Assembly: GCF_002266465.3 (NCBI RefSeq)
Contig: NZ_CP029427.2
Coordinates: 3,722,501-3,786,500, forward strand
Reading direction: 5' to 3'
DNA from: Bradyrhizobium symbiodeficiens
GTDB lineage: Bacteria > Pseudomonadota > Alphaproteobacteria > Rhizobiales > Xanthobacteraceae
Length of the DNA: 64,000 nt
Below are positions 33,658-42,131 of this stretch, one piece after another. How positions within the stretch are numbered: position 1 is the stretch's first letter; every line of letters starts with the position of its first letter. Under the pieces are notes generated by a model. That model saw only the letters and a program-made list of their open reading frames with translations, did not search any database and was not told the DNA's origin. Both the position numbers and the translations under genes were made by a program.

Positions 33658-35547
33658 ATGGCTCATGTCGAGGTCGAGGTGACCGCAGTGGCGGGCGAGG
33701 TGGCGTTTCAGTCCCCTCGCCGACCTTCCGTGCTGGCTTCGCTCGAGCGCGTGCTTGGTCTCGTCGTCGAGATCCCGGCGGCGACCCTGGTCGTCGCCGA
33801 GATCGTGATCCTGTTTGCCGGCGTGGTCGCGCGCTACGGCCTGCACCGGCCGCTGATCTGGTCGGACGAACTCGCCTCGATCCTGTTCCTGTGGCTCGCC
33901 ATGCTGGGCGCGGCGGTTGCGTTCCGCCGCTCCGAGCACATGCGCATGACCGCGATCGTGGCCAGCGCCAAGCCGTCCATGCGGGCCTATCTGGATCTGG
34001 TCGCGACCTCTGCGGCGCTGGCATTCCTGGTCCTGATCGTCTGGCCGGCCTGCGACTACGCCTATGAAGAAAGCTACATCACCACGCCGGCGCTGCAGAT
34101 CTCGAACATGTGGCGCGCCGCCGCGCTGCCGGTCGGCATCGGCCTGATGGCGGCGTTTGCCTTGCTGCGGCTGCTGCGCACGGCCGATTGGCGGACGGTC
34201 GCCGCGGCCATAGCCACGGTTGCCGTCATTATCGGCCTGTTCTGGCTGGCAGAGCCGTCGCTGCGGCCGCTCGGCAATCTCAACCTCGTCATCTTCTTCG
34301 TCGGCGTCGCCGGCTTCTGCGTCTTCGCCGGCGTTCCCATTGCGTTCGGCTTCGGCCTTGCGATCTTCGGCTATCTCGCGCTGACGACACGGACGCCGGT
34401 CATGGTTCTGGTCGGTCGGATGGACGAGGGCATGAGCCATCTCATCCTGCTCTCGGTGCCGCTGTTCGTGTTTCTGGGGCTCTTGATCGAGATGACCGGC
34501 ATGGCGCGGGCCATGGTGGCGTTTCTCGCGAGCCTGCTCGGCCATGTCCGCGGCGGCCTGCATTACGTGCTGGTCGGCGCCATGTACCTGGTCTCGGGCA
34601 TATCCGGCGCCAAGGCCGCCGACATGGCGGCCGTCGCGCCCGTGCTGTTTCCGGAGATGAAACAGCGCGGCGCCAAGCCCGGCGATCTCGTCGCACTTCT
34701 GGCGGCGACCGGAGCCCAGACCGAGACCATTCCGCCGAGCCTCGTGCTGATCACGATCGGCTCGGTCACCGGCGTCTCGATCGCCGCCCTGTTCACCGGC
34801 GGCCTCCTGCCCGGCGTCGTGCTCGCGATCACGCTCTGCATGCTGGTGTGGTGGCGCTACCGCCACGAGGACATGAGCCACGTCCGCCGCGCCACGGGCG
34901 GCGAGATCGGCAAGACCTTCGTCATCGCCCTGCCCGCGCTCGCCCTGCCCTTCGTGATCCGCTATGCCGTGGTCGAGGGGATCGCGACGGCGACCGAGGT
35001 CTCCACCATCGGCATCGTCTATGGTGCCCTGGTCGGCCTCCTCGTCTACCGCCGCTTCGACTGGTCGCGGCTGTTTCCGATGCTGGTCGAGACCGCCGCG
35101 CTGTCCGGCGCCATCCTGCTGATCATCGGCACTGCGACCGGGATGGCCTGGGGCCTGACCCAATCAGGCTTCTCGCGCTCGCTGGCCGCGGCCATGACCG
35201 GATTGCCGGGGGGAGCAGCGACCTTCATCGCGGTGTCGATCCTGGCCTTCACCATCCTCGGCAGCGTGCTGGAGGGCATCCCGGCGATCGTGCTGTTCGG
35301 GCCGTTGCTGTTTCCGATCGCCCGGGCCGTCGGCGTGCACGAGGTGCACTACGCCATGGTGATCATTCTCGCCATGGGTATCGGGCTATTCGCCCCGCCG
35401 TTCGGCGTCGGCTATTATGCGGCTTGCGCCATCGGACGCGTCGATCCGGCCGAGGGTATCCGCCCGATCTGGGGCTATCTGCTGGCGCTGCTGGTGGGAT
35501 TGATCATCGTCGCGATCTTCCCCTGGATCTCGATCGGATTTCTTTGA
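33658..35547 (+). CDS. TRAP transporter fused small-large permease DctQM (system 1)
   Basis: 629 residues combining DctQ (about 1-185, four helices, with LIWSDELASILFLWLAMLGAAVAFRR) and DctM (about 205-629, with GVPIAFGFGLAIFGYL, SVPLFVFLGLLIEMTGMAR, SGAKAADMAAVAPVLFPEMKQRG and PPFGVGYYAACAIG). Fusion of Q and M is known in a minority of TRAP systems. It imports the ligand of the adjoining DctP using a sodium gradient (family knowledge). The acyl-CoA synthetase gene follows in the same orientation after 21 bases. Confidence 0.94.
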   Translation: MAHVEVEVTAVAGEVAFQSPRRPSVLASLERVLGLVVEIPAATLVVAEIVILFAGVVARYGLHRPLIWSDELASILFLWLAMLGAAVAFRRSEHMRMTAIVASAKPSMRAYLDLVATSAALAFLVLIVWPACDYAYEESYITTPALQISNMWRAAALPVGIGLMAAFALLRLLRTADWRTVAAAIATVAVIIGLFWLAEPSLRPLGNLNLVIFFVGVAGFCVFAGVPIAFGFGLAIFGYLALTTRTPVMVLVGRMDEGMSHLILLSVPLFVFLGLLIEMTGMARAMVAFLASLLGHVRGGLHYVLVGAMYLVSGISGAKAADMAAVAPVLFPEMKQRGAKPGDLVALLAATGAQTETIPPSLVLITIGSVTGVSIAALFTGGLLPGVVLAITLCMLVWWRYRHEDMSHVRRATGGEIGKTFVIALPALALPFVIRYAVVEGIATATEVSTIGIVYGALVGLLVYRRFDWSRLFPMLVETAALSGAILLIIGTATGMAWGLTQSGFSRSLAAAMTGLPGGAATFIAVSILAFTILGSVLEGIPAIVLFGPLLFPIARAVGVHEVHYAMVIILAMGIGLFAPPFGVGYYAACAIGRVDPAEGIRPIWGYLLALLVGLIIVAIFPWISIGFL

Positions 35548-35568
35548 GGCGTTTGACGGAGGATGTCG

Positions 35569-37218
35569 ATGAGTGAGCGGCAAAACCAGTACCATATCGG
35601 TCTCGACAAGACGCCCGCCAATTACGTTCCGCTCAGTCCCTTAAGCTTCCTCGCGCGCAGCGCGGCCGTCTATCCCGATCATGTCAGCACGGTCTATGAG
35701 GGCCGCAGCTTTAGCTGGGCGCAGACCCATGAGCGCTGCAAGCGCTTTGCGTCCTGGCTCGCGCGCAAGGGCATCGGCGTCGGCGATACCGTGGCGGCGA
35801 TGCTGCCGAACATCCCGGCAATGAACGAGGCGCATTTTGCCGTGCCCATGACCGGCGCCGTGCTCAACGCGCTCAACATCCGCCTCGATGCGGCCTCGAT
35901 CGCGTTTCAGCTCGATCATGGCGGCGCGAAGATCATCCTGGTCGATCCCGAGTTTTCGGGCGTGATCACCGATGCGCTGGCGCAGATGACGGGCGCGAAG
36001 CCTTTGGTGGTCGATGTCGACGATGCATCGTTCAAGGGTGGCAGCCGCATCGGCGAGATCGAATATGAGGCGGCGGTTGCGCAAGGCGACCCCGATTTCG
36101 CGGCGATCACGCCGAGCGACGAATGGGACGCGATCGCGCTGAGCTACACCTCGGGCACGACCGGAAACCCCAAGGGCGTCGTTACCCATCATCGCGGCGC
36201 CTATCTCAACGCGGTCAGCAACATCCTCGCAGGCCAACTCGGCCAGCATCCGGTCTATCTCTGGACGCTGCCGATGTTCCATTGCAACGGCTGGTGCTTT
36301 CCCTGGACCATCGCGGCCGCAGCCGGCATCAATGTCTGCCTGCGCAAGGTCGAGCCGACCAGGATATTCGAACTGATCAAGCAACACGGCGTCACCCACA
36401 TGTGCGGCGCGCCGATCGTGTATAATGTGCTGATCAACGCCCCCGATGCGCCCAAGGGCAACGCCGCGCGCCGCGTCGTCGGCCTGATCGCGGGCGCCGC
36501 GCCGCCGGTCGCCGTGCTCGAAGGCGCCGAGAGCATCGGCATCAAGCTGACCCACGTGTACGGCCTGACCGAGGTCTACGGCCCCGCCTCCGTCTGCGCC
36601 GAGCAGCCCGGCTGGGACGAGCTTCCGCCGGCCGAGCGCGCGCGCATGAAGCGCCGGCAGGGCGTGCCCTACCCGCTCGAGGAAGGCGTCACCGTCATCG
36701 ATCCGCAGACCATGCGGCAGGTGCCGCGCGACGGCGAGACCATCGGCGAGGTCATGTTCCGCGGCAACATCGTGATGAAGGGCTATCTCAAGAACGAGAA
36801 AGCGACGAAGGAAGCTTTCGAAGGCGGCTGGTTTCACACCGGCGACCTCGGCGTGCTCGACGAGCACGGCTACGTCATCATCAAGGACCGCTCCAAGGAC
36901 ATCATCATCTCCGGCGGCGAGAACATTTCCTCCGTCGAGGTCGAGGACATCCTCTACAAACACCCGGCCGTGCTGTTCGCCGCCGTGGTGGCAAAGCCCG
37001 ATCCGAAATGGGGTGAAGTGCCCTGCGCCTTCGTCGAGCTGAAGGACGGCGCGACCGCCAGCGAAGCCGACATCATCGCGTTCTGCCGCAGCCACATGTC
37101 GGGCTTCAAGACGCCGAAGGCTGTCGTGTTCGGGCCCATCCCGAAAACGTCCACGGGCAAGATCCAGAAATTCCTGCTGCGTAATGCGGTGGGATCGGCG
37201 AATGCGATCTCGGCTTGA
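35569..37218 (+). CDS. Acyl-CoA synthetase (AMP-forming, medium-chain AlkK type)
   Basis: Adenylate-forming enzyme that activates a carboxylic acid to its CoA thioester. 549 residues from ATG 35569, which has GGAGG at ideal spacing; the ATG two codons upstream touches that element. Motifs: YTSGTTGNPKGVV (193-205, ATP loop), VYGLTEVYGPA, GWFHTGDLGVLDEHGYV and the catalytic Lys in PKTSTGKIQKF. N-terminal YVPLSPLSFLARSAAVYPD is typical of the AlkK-like group. Co-directional with TRAP system 1, so it may activate the acid that the transporter imports. Confidence 0.93.
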   Translation: MSERQNQYHIGLDKTPANYVPLSPLSFLARSAAVYPDHVSTVYEGRSFSWAQTHERCKRFASWLARKGIGVGDTVAAMLPNIPAMNEAHFAVPMTGAVLNALNIRLDAASIAFQLDHGGAKIILVDPEFSGVITDALAQMTGAKPLVVDVDDASFKGGSRIGEIEYEAAVAQGDPDFAAITPSDEWDAIALSYTSGTTGNPKGVVTHHRGAYLNAVSNILAGQLGQHPVYLWTLPMFHCNGWCFPWTIAAAAGINVCLRKVEPTRIFELIKQHGVTHMCGAPIVYNVLINAPDAPKGNAARRVVGLIAGAAPPVAVLEGAESIGIKLTHVYGLTEVYGPASVCAEQPGWDELPPAERARMKRRQGVPYPLEEGVTVIDPQTMRQVPRDGETIGEVMFRGNIVMKGYLKNEKATKEAFEGGWFHTGDLGVLDEHGYVIIKDRSKDIIISGGENISSVEVEDILYKHPAVLFAAVVAKPDPKWGEVPCAFVELKDGATASEADIIAFCRSHMSGFKTPKAVVFGPIPKTSTGKIQKFLLRNAVGSANAISA

Positions 37219-37234
37219 GGGAATGCCGTAAACT

Positions 37235-37269
37235 CCTCCGCCCGCACGCTGGAGAGCGGCGGGCGGAGG
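37235..37269. terminator. Strong hairpin between convergent genes
   Basis: Perfect 11-base inverted repeat CCTCCGCCCGC (37235-37245) with its complement at 37259-37269 and a 13-base loop, located between the acyl-CoA synthetase stop and the DctP-2 stop. No T-run on either side, as common in high-G+C genomes. Likely a bidirectional terminator. Confidence 0.6.
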
Positions 37270-37281
37270 ATGTCTCCGTCC

Positions 37282-38259
37282 TCACATCTTCTTGTAGGCG
37301 TCGACGATGGCCTGACCGTCGGCCCCCGCCTTCTTGAGCCAGTCGGTCGTGAGCTGCTCGCCGATCTTCTGGAAGCCCGCCTTCAACGCCGGGCTCGGCG
37401 GCTCGACGGTCATGCCTTTGGCCTTGAGCTGATCGATGTACCAGGTGCTCTTGTCCTGCCAGGCCTTCCAGCCGCGGGTTTCCGCCGTTGCCGCCGCCTT
37501 GAGAATGGCCTCCTGTGTCGGCTTGTCGAGCGCGTCGAACGCGGCCTTGTTGACGAAGGTGTAGTCCTTGGGAATCCAGGCCTGCACGTCATAGAAATAT
37601 TTCAGCGACTCCCACGCCTTCGCGTCGTAGCCCGTGCCGCCCGACGACATGAAGGAATTCACCACACCGGTCGCGAGCGCCTGCGGCAATTCCGCGGCCT
37701 GGATCGTGACCGACTGCGCGCCGACCAGCTCTCCGATACGCGCGGTACCGACATTGTAGGCCCGCCATTTCAGGCCCTTCATGTCTTCGATCGTGGCGAG
37801 CGGCTTGTTGACGTACACGCCCTGCGGCGCCCACGGCACCACGAACAGCAGCTTGAGCCCCTGCGCATCGAGCTTCTTGGCGATCGCGGGCTTGGAGGCC
37901 TGATACAGCTTCATCGCGTCCGGGAAGCTGGTCGCCAGGAACGGGACGACGTCGATGCCGAACAGCGGATCCTCGTTCTCGTGGATCGAGAGCAGCACCT
38001 CGCCCATCTGCGCCTGCCCGGTCATCACCGCGCGCTTGATGTCCGGCGCCTTGAACAGCGAGGCGCCGGGATGAACCGTGATCTGGAGCTTGCCGGACGT
38101 CGCTGCATCGACATCCTTGACGAAGGCGACCAGGTTTTCGGAGTGCGGATTGTCCGCCGGGTACGCCGCCGGCAGATTCCATTTGGTTTGGGCCAAGGCG
38201 GGGGTCGCAATCGCCATAACGCCGGCGATCAAGGACGCGCGGAATAAACGAGACATCAT
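37282..38259 (-). CDS. TRAP transporter substrate-binding protein DctP (system 2)
   Basis: 325 residues, Sec signal peptide (MMSRLFRASLIAGVMAIATP, cleavage ALAQT). DctP features: WNLPAAYPADNPHSENLVAFVKDV, MKGLKWRAYNVGTARIGELVGA, and LPQALATGVVNSFMSSGGTG. Start ATG 38259 is placed seven bases after AGGAG; the upstream GTG lies inside that element. Last gene of the Q-M-P operon. Weakly similar to system 1 DctP, so the ligands probably differ. Confidence 0.93.
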   Translation of the reverse strand: MMSRLFRASLIAGVMAIATPALAQTKWNLPAAYPADNPHSENLVAFVKDVDAATSGKLQITVHPGASLFKAPDIKRAVMTGQAQMGEVLLSIHENEDPLFGIDVVPFLATSFPDAMKLYQASKPAIAKKLDAQGLKLLFVVPWAPQGVYVNKPLATIEDMKGLKWRAYNVGTARIGELVGAQSVTIQAAELPQALATGVVNSFMSSGGTGYDAKAWESLKYFYDVQAWIPKDYTFVNKAAFDALDKPTQEAILKAAATAETRGWKAWQDKSTWYIDQLKAKGMTVEPPSPALKAGFQKIGEQLTTDWLKKAGADGQAIVDAYKKM

Positions 38260-38290
38260 CGGACTTCTCCTCACTTCGATTTGAATACGC

Positions 38291-39604
38291 TCAGTCTGGG
38301 AAAGCGAGCTTGGGCAGGAACATCACGATCTGCGGATACTCCGTGATGATGAACACGGCAGCCAGCAGCAGGACGAAGAACGGAAACGCCGCCCGCGCAA
38401 CCGTGAACGTGTCGCGTCCACTCATGTTCTGCAGCACGAACAGATTGAATCCGACCGGCGGCGTGATCTGCGCCATCTCGACATGGATGATGAGGTAGAC
38501 GCCGAACCAGACCAGGTCGAGACCGGCCTGCCTGACCATCGGCAGCACGATGACGGCGGTCAGGACGATCATCGAGATGCCGTCGATCAGGCAGCCGAGG
38601 ATGATGTACATGATGCTCAGATACAGCGCGAGCATGCCTGGCGTGAGCTGCTGCCCCTGGACCCAGGTGGCGAGCGCGGCCGGAATGCCCGTATAGGCCA
38701 TCGCAGCCGTAGTGTAGGCCGCGCCTGCCAGGATCAGCATGATCATGCAGGTCAGGCGCGTCGCGCTCATGATGCTTTCGAGGAGGTTCTTGCGCGTGAG
38801 CGTGCCGCTCCACCACGCCAGCAGCAGCGCGCCCGTAACACCCCATGCCGCGCATTCCGTGGCTGTCGCGAAGCCCAGCACCAGCGACAAGAAGACTGCC
38901 ATGATCAGCAGCAGACAGGGCGCGAGCTTCGCCGATTCCTGCAGCTTCTGTCGGAATGGCATCGGCGGATCGCGGGGCGGAACCTTCTTGGGATTGAGCA
39001 GCGACCAGATGATGATGTAGCCCGAATAGAGCACCATCACGAGCACGCCCGGCAGGAAGCCGCCGAGGAACACTTGGAGCACGGAGACGTTCGCCGTGAC
39101 GGCGTAGACCACCATCGGGATCGAGGGCGGGATCAGAAGGCCGAGCGTGCCGGAGCCGGCGAGCGAACCGAGGCTCAAGCCCTTGTCGTAGCCGCGCTTG
39201 TCGAGCTCGGGCAGCGCGATCTTGCCGATGGTCGCACAGGTCGCGGCCGAAGAGCCCGACACCGCCGCGAAGATGCCGCAACCGATCACGTTCACATGGG
39301 TCAGGCGCCCGGGCAGCCACTGAACCCAGGGCGACAGGCCCCGGAACATTTCCTCCGACAATTTGGTGCGGAAGAGGATCTCGCCCATCCAGATGAACAG
39401 CGGCAGCGCAGCCAGCGTCCATGACGAACTGGCGCTCCAGGTCGTCGTCGCGAGCACGGCGCCGAGCGGCAGGCTGGTCGTCAGCGCCATCGCCACGAAA
39501 CCGACGAGGCCGAGCGAGACAGCGATCCAGACGCCGCTTCCCAGCAGCAGGATCATGACGCCGAGCAGGACGAACGCCAGCTCGATCATGCCGAGATTGG
39601 CCAT
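38291..39604 (-). CDS. TRAP transporter large permease DctM (system 2)
   Basis: 437 residues with about twelve hydrophobic helices and DctM signatures ALPLFIWMGEILFRTKLSEEM, SGSSAATCATIGKIALPEL, GTLGLLIPPSIPMVVY, and ITPPVGFNLFVLQNM. ATG 39604 has GGAGG nine bases upstream. It lies two bases after the DctQ stop, so translation is coupled. Confidence 0.93.
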   Translation of the reverse strand: MANLGMIELAFVLLGVMILLLGSGVWIAVSLGLVGFVAMALTTSLPLGAVLATTTWSASSSWTLAALPLFIWMGEILFRTKLSEEMFRGLSPWVQWLPGRLTHVNVIGCGIFAAVSGSSAATCATIGKIALPELDKRGYDKGLSLGSLAGSGTLGLLIPPSIPMVVYAVTANVSVLQVFLGGFLPGVLVMVLYSGYIIIWSLLNPKKVPPRDPPMPFRQKLQESAKLAPCLLLIMAVFLSLVLGFATATECAAWGVTGALLLAWWSGTLTRKNLLESIMSATRLTCMIMLILAGAAYTTAAMAYTGIPAALATWVQGQQLTPGMLALYLSIMYIILGCLIDGISMIVLTAVIVLPMVRQAGLDLVWFGVYLIIHVEMAQITPPVGFNLFVLQNMSGRDTFTVARAAFPFFVLLLAAVFIITEYPQIVMFLPKLAFPD

Positions 39605-39606
39605 GG

Positions 39607-40188
39607 TCAACCTCCGCCGCCCTGCGAAATGCGCTCGACGAACTCTTCCGGGGTCTCGTCCGGTGAGCCCTTTTCGTAGGTCGGCCGCTTGCCGCCGACG
39701 ACCCCGACCATTTCATCGATGAGGGCGATCGACAGAATCGCAAGACCACCGGCGAAGCCGAGCTGCGGGATCCAGAGCGGAAGCGGGACGACGCCCTGCG
39801 CCACATCGTTGAAGCGCCAGGAATCGTAGGTCATCTGCACCGCGTAGCGGGTGAAATAGAGGATGAAGGCGGTGGCAATACCGAGCGCCACGATCTCCGC
39901 GATCTGCTTGGTTCGCCCGTGCAGACGCTCCAGCAGCAGGCCGACGCGGATCATCTCTCCGCGCTTGAAGGTGTGTGCAAGGCCGAGGAAAGCCATCGCG
40001 GCCATGCACCAGGACGCGAAATCGTCGCCGGCGGGAATGTTGATCGCAAATTGGCGTCCGACCGACATCGCCATCATGATTGCAAAGATCGCAACCATGA
40101 AGACCCCGGCGGCGTAGCCTGCCCCGAGATAAAGCAGATCCAGCGCGCGGCGCAGCGGTCCCCCCGTCGTTACGTCGTCCCCTGCCAC
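39607..40188 (-). CDS. TRAP transporter small permease DctQ (system 2)
   Basis: 193 residues with four membrane helices (GYAAGVFMVAIFAIMMAMSVG, ASWCMAAMAFLGLAHTFKRGE, IAEIVALGIATAFILYF, WIPQLGFAGGLAILSIALIDE) and the DctQ motif FLGLAHTFKRGEMIRVGLL. GTG start at 40188 behind GGGGA. First gene of the Q-M-P operon. The C-terminal tail is acidic, then Gly-rich (ISQGGGG). Confidence 0.9.
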   Translation of the reverse strand: MAGDDVTTGGPLRRALDLLYLGAGYAAGVFMVAIFAIMMAMSVGRQFAINIPAGDDFASWCMAAMAFLGLAHTFKRGEMIRVGLLLERLHGRTKQIAEIVALGIATAFILYFTRYAVQMTYDSWRFNDVAQGVVPLPLWIPQLGFAGGLAILSIALIDEMVGVVGGKRPTYEKGSPDETPEEFVERISQGGGG

Positions 40189-40360
40189 GCAATCCCCATC
40201 CTCATACGAGGCGATCAGCCGACCCGGCGATCAATATCGCTCGTCACCGATCCTGCCTACCGCCCTTGCCTAACGCCTGTCTTTCAGACGTTAGATCAAC
40301 ATGATGCACCCGATGCAAGCAAGGACTATGCCTGCCGGCGGCGGAATTTCTACCGCAGGT

Positions 40361-41158
40361 TCAGTGCGTCTCCAGCCGCAGCCCGTCAAAAGCGGGCACG
40401 ACGCCTGCGGGCAGCGATTGCCGGATGACCTCGTAATCGACGTCGGCCGTCATGTTGGTGATGACCGCGCGCTTCGGCTTGAACCGCTCGATCCAGGACA
40501 GCGCGTCGTTGATGCTGAAATGGCTGACATGGTTGGTGTAGCGCAGGCCGTCGACGATCCAGAGATCGAGGTTTTCCAGCGCACCCCAGCTCTCGCGCGG
40601 GATGTCGTTGAGATCGGGTGTGTAGGCCGCATCCCCGATGCGGTAGCCGAGCGCGGGGATGTTGCCGTGCTGCACCAGAAAGGCCGTCATCGTGACGGCG
40701 CCGCCTTTCCCCAGAACGGTCTGGCTTTCGCCCGCCTCGATCGAATGCCGGGTCAGGATCGGCGGATAGTCGCTGCCCTCCGGCGAGATGAAGCAATAGG
40801 AGAACCGCGACAGGATGTCCTTGGCCGTCGACTGGTTGAAATAGGTCGGGATACGACGGCGCATGTGCATCACGACCGAACGCAGATCATCCATGCCGTG
40901 GGTCTGGTCGGCGTGCTCATGGGTCAGAAACACCGCGTCGATGTGATCGACATTGGTCGCGAGCAATTGCTCGCGCAGGTCCGGCGAGGTGTCGATCACG
41001 ATGCGCGTGGTGCCGTGCTCGGAGATCCGTTCGACCAGCAGCGAGCAGCGGCGACGGCGGTTCTTGGGATTGCTGGGATCGCAGGCACCCCAGCCCAGTG
41101 CCGGGCGCGGCACACCGGCGGAAGAGCCGCAGCCCAGGATCGTCAGCGTCAGCGTCAT
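40361..41158 (-). CDS. MBL-fold metallo-hydrolase (PhnP-like)
   Basis: 265 residues of the metallo-beta-lactamase fold. Metal-binding motif THEHADQTHG (HxHxDH), plus further His in LVQHGNIPALGYR and NHVSHFS. N-terminus LTILGCGSSAGVPRP and WGACDPSNPKNRRRRCSLLVE is that of the group containing phosphoribosyl cyclic phosphodiesterase PhnP; here it is the conserved companion of tatD and metG rather than of a C-P lyase operon, so the substrate is not known. It starts 13 bases after tatD. Confidence 0.9.
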   Translation of the reverse strand: MTLTLTILGCGSSAGVPRPALGWGACDPSNPKNRRRRCSLLVERISEHGTTRIVIDTSPDLREQLLATNVDHIDAVFLTHEHADQTHGMDDLRSVVMHMRRRIPTYFNQSTAKDILSRFSYCFISPEGSDYPPILTRHSIEAGESQTVLGKGGAVTMTAFLVQHGNIPALGYRIGDAAYTPDLNDIPRESWGALENLDLWIVDGLRYTNHVSHFSINDALSWIERFKPKRAVITNMTADVDYEVIRQSLPAGVVPAFDGLRLETH

Positions 41159-41171
41159 GCGGCTCCCAGTC

Positions 41172-41948
41172 CTATGCCTTCACCTTGGAAAACAGGCGAA
41201 AGAAGTTTTCGCTGGTCTGGCGCGAGATCTCGTCAAACGATACGCCGCGCGTCTCGGCCAGCACTTTCGCCACCTCGACCACATAAGCGGGCTCGTTGCG
41301 TTTACCCCGGAATTTGCCGGGCGCAAGATAAGGCGAGTCCGTTTCGACCAGGATGCGATCGGATGGAAGTTCGGCCGCCAGCGCCCGCAAGGTCTCCGAT
41401 TTCTTGAAGGTCAGGATGCCCGTGAAGCCGATATAGAGGCCCAGCGACACCGCCTTCAGCGCCAATTCGCGCCCGCCCGTATAACAATGCAGCACGGCGC
41501 GAAACGATCCCTTGGCCGCCTCCTCTTCCAGGATGCGCGCGCAGTCCGCGTCGGCTTCGCGGGTGTGGATCACCAACGGCAGGCCGGTGGCGCGCGCGGC
41601 TGCAATGTGGGCGCGAAAGCCCCTCGCCTGCGCCTCCGGCGAGCCGTCGTCGTAGAAATAATCGAGCCCGGCTTCGCCGAGCGCGACGACCTTGGGGTGC
41701 TCCGTGAACGCAACCAGCTCGTCCGGCGAAATGCCGTCCTCCTCATCCGCATTGTGCGGATGAGTGCCGACCGAGCAGTAGACGTCGTCGTAGCGCTCAG
41801 CGATGGCCAGAATCTGATCGAGCTTTCGCACCCGAGTCGAGATCGTGACCATGCGGCCGATGCCGGCCGCGCGCGCTCGCGACACAATTCCGTCGAGATC
41901 TTCCGCAAAGTCGGGGAAATCCAAATGGCAGTGGCTGTCGACAAGCAT
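41172..41948 (-). CDS. tatD: TatD-family metal-dependent DNase
   Basis: 258 residues starting MLVDSHCHLDFPDFAEDL, with the two N-terminal metal-binding His (SHCHLD), ALGEAGLDYFYD (Glu ligand), PLVIHTREAD, LHCYTGG and ETDSPYLAPGKFRGKRNEPAYV. TatD proteins have 3'-5' exonuclease activity in DNA repair. The open frame upstream of ATG 41948 is not conserved. In most Rhizobiales metG sits immediately upstream; here a histidine kinase gene intervenes. Confidence 0.94.
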   Translation of the reverse strand: MLVDSHCHLDFPDFAEDLDGIVSRARAAGIGRMVTISTRVRKLDQILAIAERYDDVYCSVGTHPHNADEEDGISPDELVAFTEHPKVVALGEAGLDYFYDDGSPEAQARGFRAHIAAARATGLPLVIHTREADADCARILEEEAAKGSFRAVLHCYTGGRELALKAVSLGLYIGFTGILTFKKSETLRALAAELPSDRILVETDSPYLAPGKFRGKRNEPAYVVEVAKVLAETRGVSFDEISRQTSENFFRLFSKVKA

Positions 41949-42131
41949 TATCGAGCGTCGCTTTCCAAACCAGAGGTCGGCCGTCCGCGGTCCCGACCTT
42001 CGACGGTGCTGGATGGCTGTCGACGGGGGCCTCAGCTCACAGGTAGGGGTAGTGTGAGGGGACGTCAACCGGACCGCCGATCTCGCGCCCCGGCCGGTTC
42101 CTGCGCGGCCAAGCGCCGTCGGCGGTCAGGA

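Noticed and set aside
32620..35163. 847-codon open frame antisense to the TRAP operon 1 genes
   Set aside because: Low-complexity Arg/Asp/His/Gln-rich translation with no domain; it mirrors the codon bias of the real genes on the other strand.
38271..39806. 511-codon frame overlapping DctM of system 2 in another phase
   Set aside because: Arg/Ala-rich nonsense translation; DctM and DctQ frames are conserved and have ribosome-binding sites.
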